Shown here: positions 60,273 through 64,000 of the stretch, piece after piece
Layout of the letters: the number at the start of each line of letters is the position of its first letter
How positions within the stretch are numbered: position 1 is the first letter of the stretch
DNA from: Edwardsiella hoshinae NBRC 105699 = ATCC 33379
GTDB taxonomy: Bacteria; Pseudomonadota; Gammaproteobacteria; Enterobacterales; Enterobacteriaceae
Direction of reading: 5' to 3'
DNA: 64,000 nucleotides
Assembly (NCBI RefSeq): GCF_000474215.1
Contig: NZ_BAUC01000004.1
Span: 62,001 to 126,000, forward strand
Notes under the pieces: model-generated
Seen by the model: the letters and a program-made list of their open reading frames with translations, nothing else
The model's database searches: none
What the model was told of the DNA's origin: nothing
Program-made: the position numbers and the translations under genes

Positions 60273-60824
60273 ATGACTAAGACCACCGTTTCCTTGGCAG
60301 CCCTGGCGCTGCTTTCCCTGCCGGTACACGCCCAAGACTTCACCCTGAGCAGCCCGGATATGCATGCCGGCCAGCAGATGAGCAATCAGCAGGTGTTCGC
60401 TGGTTTCGGCTGCCAAGGCGATAACCGTTCGCCTGCGCTGAGCTGGTCCGGCGCGCCGAAAGGCACCAAGAGCTTCGCTATTACCGCCTACGATCCCGAT
60501 GCACCGACCGGCAGCGGCTGGTGGCACTGGACTGTGGTCAACATTCCGGCCGATGTCCATCACCTGCCGGCTAACGCCGGGGCGCAGAACAGCACCCAAC
60601 TCCCGAGCGGCGCGGTACAGGGGCGCAACGACTTTGGTTATGCCGGTTTCGGCGGCGTCTGCCCGCCGGCTGGCGATAAACCGCACCGCTACCATTTCAC
60701 CGTCTGGGCGCTGAAGACCGACAAGTTACCGATCGATAATGCTTCCAGCGGTGCCCTGGTTGGTTTTATGCTGAACGCCAACAAACTGGCAACTGCCCAG
60801 TTGGTGCCGGTATACGGCCACTAA
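60273..60824 (+). CDS. Periplasmic YbhB/YbcL-family (PEBP-like) protein
   Basis: 183-residue Raf-kinase-inhibitor-like protein with signal peptide MTKTTVSLAALALLSLPVHA. The ligand pocket motifs are DPDAPTGSGWWHWTVVNIPA, GRNDFGYAGFGGVCPP and PHRYHFTVWALKT, closest to E. coli YbcL. A uropathogenic YbcL variant is reported to dampen neutrophil migration; whether this copy does so is unknown. AGGAG seven bases upstream fixes the start. An AraC-type gene follows 19 bp downstream, so they are likely co-transcribed. Confidence 0.9.
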   Translation: MTKTTVSLAALALLSLPVHAQDFTLSSPDMHAGQQMSNQQVFAGFGCQGDNRSPALSWSGAPKGTKSFAITAYDPDAPTGSGWWHWTVVNIPADVHHLPANAGAQNSTQLPSGAVQGRNDFGYAGFGGVCPPAGDKPHRYHFTVWALKTDKLPIDNASSGALVGFMLNANKLATAQLVPVYGH

Positions 60825-60843
60825 GATCCGGAGAGTACGCGAC

Positions 60844-61677
60844 ATGCCACAGCCCGTCATCCCTGTTCCGACGCTGCAAGAAATCAGCGCCCGCCAGAGC
60901 CACCAGCTGCGGCGTGTCACCCTGTTCAGTCCGGCGCTCTGCCTGGTACGCCAAGGCAGTAAGACCATTCAATGGGGCGAACGCTGCGAAGTCGCCGGTG
61001 AGGCTTCGCTGGTACTGTTTCCCGGCGGTAGCGAGGTGTGCATGGCGAACCAGACAGGGGGCGGCTACTATCGTGCCGAGATGCTCTATCTGCCAACCAC
61101 GCTGTTACAACAGTTTCGCCGCCGTTATCCCCAGGTAACGCCCCCCGCCCGGGCGTCCGTCTCGTGCTGTCTGGCGATGACGCCGACGCTGACGCTACTC
61201 TGGCAACAACTGATGCAGGGGCTACGCCTCCCCCTGGCCCCGCCCTTGCTTAACCACCTGGCCGAAGGGCTATTGTTGGCGCTTCAACCCAGCGGTCACA
61301 GCGCGCTATTGCTGCATGAGCGCCACGATCGGCTGACAGAGCAGATCCAACAGTTGTTACTGCTCGATCCGGCCCACCTCTGGCAAGCCGGCGAGGTCGC
61401 CCAACGCCTGCACATGGCCGAGTCGACCCTGCGCCGGCGTCTCAGCGCCGAAGGCAAAAGTTTTCGCGACATTCTCGACGAAGTCCGCCTCGGCCAAGCG
61501 TTGTTGGCGATCCAGTCGGGGAATACCCCGATCGGTGACATCGCCGGCCAGAGCGGTTACGCCAGCCCATCACGCTTCACCGCCCGCTTCGTGCGCCGCT
61601 ACGGCCTAACACCGAGCGCCCTGCGCCAAGCCCTGCGCCACCCCGACACTCCGCGAGCCAGCAATATCCAGGCCTAA
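60844..61677 (+). CDS. AraC-family transcriptional regulator
   Basis: 277 residues. The N-terminal cupin-like sensing region (about 25-160) is followed by the two-HTH AraC DNA-binding domain (about 170-265). First HTH: LWQAGEVAQRLHMAESTLRR; second: IGDIAGQSGYASPSRFTARF, then RRYGLTPSALRQ. The effector is unknown. It lies 19 bp after the YbcL-like gene and may control it. The stop is followed within 2 bp by a heptanucleotide tandem repeat. Confidence 0.9.
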   Translation: MPQPVIPVPTLQEISARQSHQLRRVTLFSPALCLVRQGSKTIQWGERCEVAGEASLVLFPGGSEVCMANQTGGGYYRAEMLYLPTTLLQQFRRRYPQVTPPARASVSCCLAMTPTLTLLWQQLMQGLRLPLAPPLLNHLAEGLLLALQPSGHSALLLHERHDRLTEQIQQLLLLDPAHLWQAGEVAQRLHMAESTLRRRLSAEGKSFRDILDEVRLGQALLAIQSGNTPIGDIAGQSGYASPSRFTARFVRRYGLTPSALRQALRHPDTPRASNIQA

Positions 61678-61678
61678 C

Positions 61679-61741
61679 GGGCTTTGGGCTTTGGGCTTTG
61701 GGCTTTGGGCTTTGGGCTTTGGGCTTTGGGCTTTGGGCTTT
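61679..61741. repeat. Nine perfect tandem copies of GGGCTTT
   Basis: 63 bp of uninterrupted 7-bp repeats begins one base after the TAA of the AraC-type gene. On the other strand the unit reads AAAGCCC. Such perfect arrays are prone to slippage, so copy number probably varies among strains. It lies outside any credible reading frame. Confidence 0.97.
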
Positions 61742-62149
61742 GATTTATAACTAACACGCTGACCGTCGTAAACATCGCCTCCATTTATGGCGGTATCGCC
61801 ACGACATGCCGCGAGAGACGCCATGTTAGCCAAGGTCGGCGATAACGCCTCCACAGTCGCGAAACGATGTGCGCTTGTTGCATAAAGACATGAGAGTCAC
61901 AGGCGCGCTAGCGATGACCGACTAACGTTGCGCTGGCCAGCAACAGGAAAAGCGACAAGGTAACACGTCCCCGAAGCGGGTCGGTGCATCGGTATGATTG
62001 CCTCATCTCGTGGTACGCCGCACGGGCCTGATACCGGAGAGCAAGAAAGGCACGCACTGGGCTAACGGGATAAATAGCGGTACAAATTCAGCGCAGGGCG
62101 CTGTAAAATCCCTGCCCTATCATAACCAGACACGATGAATTTTTACGCT
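61742..62149. other. Intergenic region upstream of rimO
   Basis: 408 bp between the repeat and rimO. I see no gene, and only the short inverted repeat CAGCGCAGGGCGCTG near 62089-62103, close to where the rimO promoter should be. Confidence 0.45.
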
Positions 62150-63475
62150 ATGAGCAATCAATCCCGCCAGCCGAAGATCGGCTTTATCTCCCTTGGCTGT
62201 CCGAAAAACCTGGTCGACTCCGAGCGCATCCTGACGGAACTGCGTACCGAAGGCTACCTGGTCGTTCCTACCTACGAAGACGCCGATCTGGTCATCGTCA
62301 ACACCTGCGGCTTCATCGACAGTGCGGTACAGGAGTCACTGGAGGTCATCGGCGAGGCGCTGAATGAAAACGGGAAAGTCATCGTGACGGGTTGCCTGGG
62401 CGCCAAAGAGAACCAGATCCGCGAGGTACATCCCAAGGTGCTGGAGATCTCCGGACCGCATAGCTATGAGCAAGTACTGCACCACGTACACAAGTATGTT
62501 GCCAAACCGCCGCACAACCCTTTCACCAGCCTGGTTCCGGAGCAGGGTGTCAAGCTGACGCCGAAACACTTCGCCTACCTGAAGATCGCCGAAGGATGTA
62601 ACCACCGCTGTGCGTTCTGCATCATCCCCTCTCTGCGAGGCGATCTAGAGAGCCGTCCCATCGGGGCGGTACTGGATGAGGCCAAACGTCTGGTCGATTC
62701 CGGCGTCAAAGAGCTACTGGTGATCTCGCAAGATACCTCGGCCTACGGTGCCGACATTCAACAACGCACCGGCTTCTGGAACGGCCAACCCGTCAAGACC
62801 AGCATGCTGAGCCTGTGCGAACAACTGGCGACGCTGGGGGTCTGGATACGCCTACACTACGTCTACCCCTACCCGCATGTGGACGACGTCATTCCGTTAA
62901 TGGCCGCAGGCAAACTGTTGCCCTATCTGGATATTCCGCTGCAACACGCCAGCCCGCGTATTCTCAAGCTGATGAAGCGCCCCGGCGCCGTTGAGCGCAC
63001 CTTAGAGCGTATCAAGCGCTGGCGCGAGATCTGCCCACAGCTGACGCTGCGTTCAACCTTCATCGTCGGCTTCCCCGGCGAGACCGAGGAGGACTTCCAG
63101 ATGCTGTTGGACTTCCTGCGTGAAGCACGTCTGGATCGCGTCGGCTGTTTCCAGTATAGCCCGGTCGAAGGCGCGGCGGCCAACGCTCTGCCCGATCAGG
63201 TAGCGGATGAGATCAAACAGGCACGTTATGACCGCTTCATGCAGTTGCAGCAGCAGATCTCCGCCGAACGTCTGCAAGAGAAAGTCGGCTTGACCCTGCC
63301 GGTGATCATCGACGAAGTGGATGAAGAAGGCGCCATCGGACGCAGCATGGCCGATGCGCCGGAGATCGACGGGGTGGTCTATCTGAATGGCGAGCGCGGG
63401 GTTAAACCGGGCGATATCGTCAATGTCACCATCGAAAACACCGATGAATATGACATGTGGGGCTCACTAGCCTAA
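62150..63475 (+). CDS. rimO: Ribosomal protein S12 methylthiotransferase RimO
   Basis: Radical-SAM enzyme adding a methylthio group to Asp88 of ribosomal protein S12. The product has 441 residues, the usual length. The N-terminal UPF0004 domain holds cluster cysteines Cys17, Cys53 and Cys82. The radical-SAM triad Cys150/154/157 is in [12 protein letters not shown]-terminal TRAM domain (about 375-441) follows. Start at 62150 aligns with the E. coli N-terminus; ATG at 62135, five codons upstream, is an alternative, and neither has a strong ribosome site. bssR, near rimO in E. coli, is absent. Confidence 0.96.
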   Translation: MSNQSRQPKIGFISLGCPKNLVDSERILTELRTEGYLVVPTYEDADLVIVNTCGFIDSAVQESLEVIGEALNENGKVIVTGCLGAKENQIREVHPKVLEISGPHSYEQVLHHVHKYVAKPPHNPFTSLVPEQGVKLTPKHFAYLKIAEGCNHRCAFCIIPSLRGDLESRPIGAVLDEAKRLVDSGVKELLVISQDTSAYGADIQQRTGFWNGQPVKTSMLSLCEQLATLGVWIRLHYVYPYPHVDDVIPLMAAGKLLPYLDIPLQHASPRILKLMKRPGAVERTLERIKRWREICPQLTLRSTFIVGFPGETEEDFQMLLDFLREARLDRVGCFQYSPVEGAAANALPDQVADEIKQARYDRFMQLQQQISAERLQEKVGLTLPVIIDEVDEEGAIGRSMADAPEIDGVVYLNGERGVKPGDIVNVTIENTDEYDMWGSLA

Positions 63476-63480
63476 TTCTT

Positions 63481-63510
63481 ATGGTGCGCTGTGCCAACGG
63501 CGCACCATTT
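63481..63510 (+). terminator. Probable rimO terminator
   Basis: Nine-bp stem ATGGTGCGC / GCGCACCAT with a 10-nt loop, 5 bp after the rimO stop, followed by a short T run. Confidence 0.6.
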
Positions 63511-63699
63511 CCGCCATCCACGCTAACCATCTTTGCTCCCGCTTACCCTATCCCCCAGGCGTTTGCTAAAACATTTCGCATAAAATGCGCTGTCTCGGCA
63601 ACCCATCGTGGTAAACAGCCATTTTCGGTATTTAACTTACCACTCCCCAGCATAAAGCGATGTCCTTTTTTACTCCCTGAGACAAAAAAACACCATTGG

Positions 63700-63729
63700 T
63701 AAAAAATAACGCCGCCCTCTGGGCGGCGT
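63700..63729 (-). terminator. Rho-independent terminator of the YeeZ-like gene
   Basis: On the minus strand ACGCCGCCC-AGA-GGGCGGCGT is followed by TATTTTTT. It begins 8 bp after the stop of the leftward gene at 63737. Confidence 0.88.
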
Positions 63730-63736
63730 ATTCGCC

Positions 63737-64000
63737 TTACTCATAGGGCATGACGTTAGGATCGGAGTAGCGATAGATAAAGCCCAGCTCATGGCTGATG
63801 CGCGAGCCATCCACCGACTTGCCCATCGCCATCTCTGCGTGAGTCGCGCGAAACTGAGGCGGCGTCAAACCGAGGGCGCGAGCCAGCGGCGGATAAAACT
63901 GCTGACGCGCCGGATGATGCGGTGCGCATAGGTTATAGACATGCCCCCCGTGTGGCTGTTCGAGCAACAGTTGGATCGCCGCGATCGCATCGTCGCGGTG
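63737..64000 (-). CDS. YeeZ-like NAD-dependent epimerase-family protein, 5' part outside window
   Basis: The C-terminal 87 residues are visible; the frame is open to the window edge (HRDDAIAAIQLLLEQPHGGH before the first internal Met). HVYNLCAPHHPARQQFYPPL resembles E. coli YeeZ, and the end NVMPYE matches the YeeZ tail pattern. An internal TTG could be mistaken for a start at 63967, but the homology continues upstream of it. Function unknown; YeeZ-type proteins lack some SDR catalytic residues. Confidence 0.85.
   Translation of the reverse strand, partial: HRDDAIAAIQLLLEQPHGGHVYNLCAPHHPARQQFYPPLARALGLTPPQFRATHAEMAMGKSVDGSRISHELGFIYRYSDPNVMPYE

Noticed and set aside
61679..61741. Possible CRISPR array
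   Set aside because: Units are 7 bp and directly contiguous without spacers, and no cas genes are in the window.
61606..61854. Minus-strand ORF encoding KPKAQSP repeats
   Set aside because: An artefact of the 7-bp DNA repeat; no start context or homology.

Overview
The window is enterobacterial chromosome, GC-rich with strongly G/C-biased third codon positions. Apart from accessory inserts, its gene order follows the E. coli K-12 stretch from rarA to rimO: rarA-lolA-ftsK-lrp-trxB-cydDC-aat-infA-clpA-clpS-cspD-ybjX-ybjD-lysO-hcp-hcr-ltaE-ybjT-ybjS-amiD-artPIQM-artJ-rlmC-ybjO-ybjN-nfsA-grxA-ybjM-ybjL-ybjG-deoR-dacC-rimO. Lrp differs from my recollection of E. coli Lrp at a single residue. The mixture of E. 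coli-like core and lineage-specific replacements (no macAB, aqpZ, poxB, rimK or potFGHI; sdaCB next to dacC) suggests a more distant enterobacterium. My best guess is Edwardsiella, but this is inference from memory and not a database match.

Layout. 1-8.1 kb: housekeeping genes rarA (cut by the window edge), lolA, ftsK with a LexA-type operator, lrp and trxB. 8.3-12.9 kb: cydDC (transporter needed for cytochrome bd assembly), aat and infA. 13.1-16.4 kb: clpA/clpS with divergent cspD. 16.5-20 kb: a YbjX/VirK-type protein, a prepilin peptidase without zinc cysteines, and the OLD-family protein YbjD. 20-24 kb: lysO and the nitrosative-stress pair hcp-hcr behind NsrR-like half-sites. 24.1-26.6 kb: a two-gene DoxD-type membrane unit and hchA. 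27-31.9 kb: ltaE, ybjT, ybjS, and amiD, with a tandem duplication at the ybjS/amiD junction. 31.9-38 kb: a chaperone-usher fimbrial cluster with a divergent LuxR-type regulator. 38.1-42.2 kb: arginine transport genes artPIQM and artJ, each unit preceded by paired ARG boxes. 42.2-49.1 kb: ogt, rlmC, ybjO, ybjN, a DUF4250 protein, nfsA, grxA with an OxyR-like site, ybjM and ybjL.

49.2-53.2 kb is the most unusual part. An AT-rich two-gene cassette (a 355-residue protein I cannot place, translationally coupled to an EamA/DMT exporter) lies between remnants of IS3-, IS5- and IS110-family elements, a 207-bp MITE-like element with a 3-bp target duplication, and a truncated, frameshifted hydroxyacid dehydrogenase. 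53.3-64 kb returns to core genes: ybjG, deoR, sdaC-sdaB (serine uptake and deamination), dacC, a YbcL-type protein with an AraC regulator, a nine-copy heptanucleotide repeat, rimO and a partial YeeZ-like epimerase.

Functional groupings visible in the sequence are cell division and DNA repair (ftsK, rarA), redox defence (trxB, grxA, nfsA, hcp-hcr, hchA, cydDC), amino-acid economy (art, sdaCB, ltaE, lysO, lrp), envelope biogenesis (lolA, amiD, dacC, ybjG) and adhesion (the fimbrial cluster).
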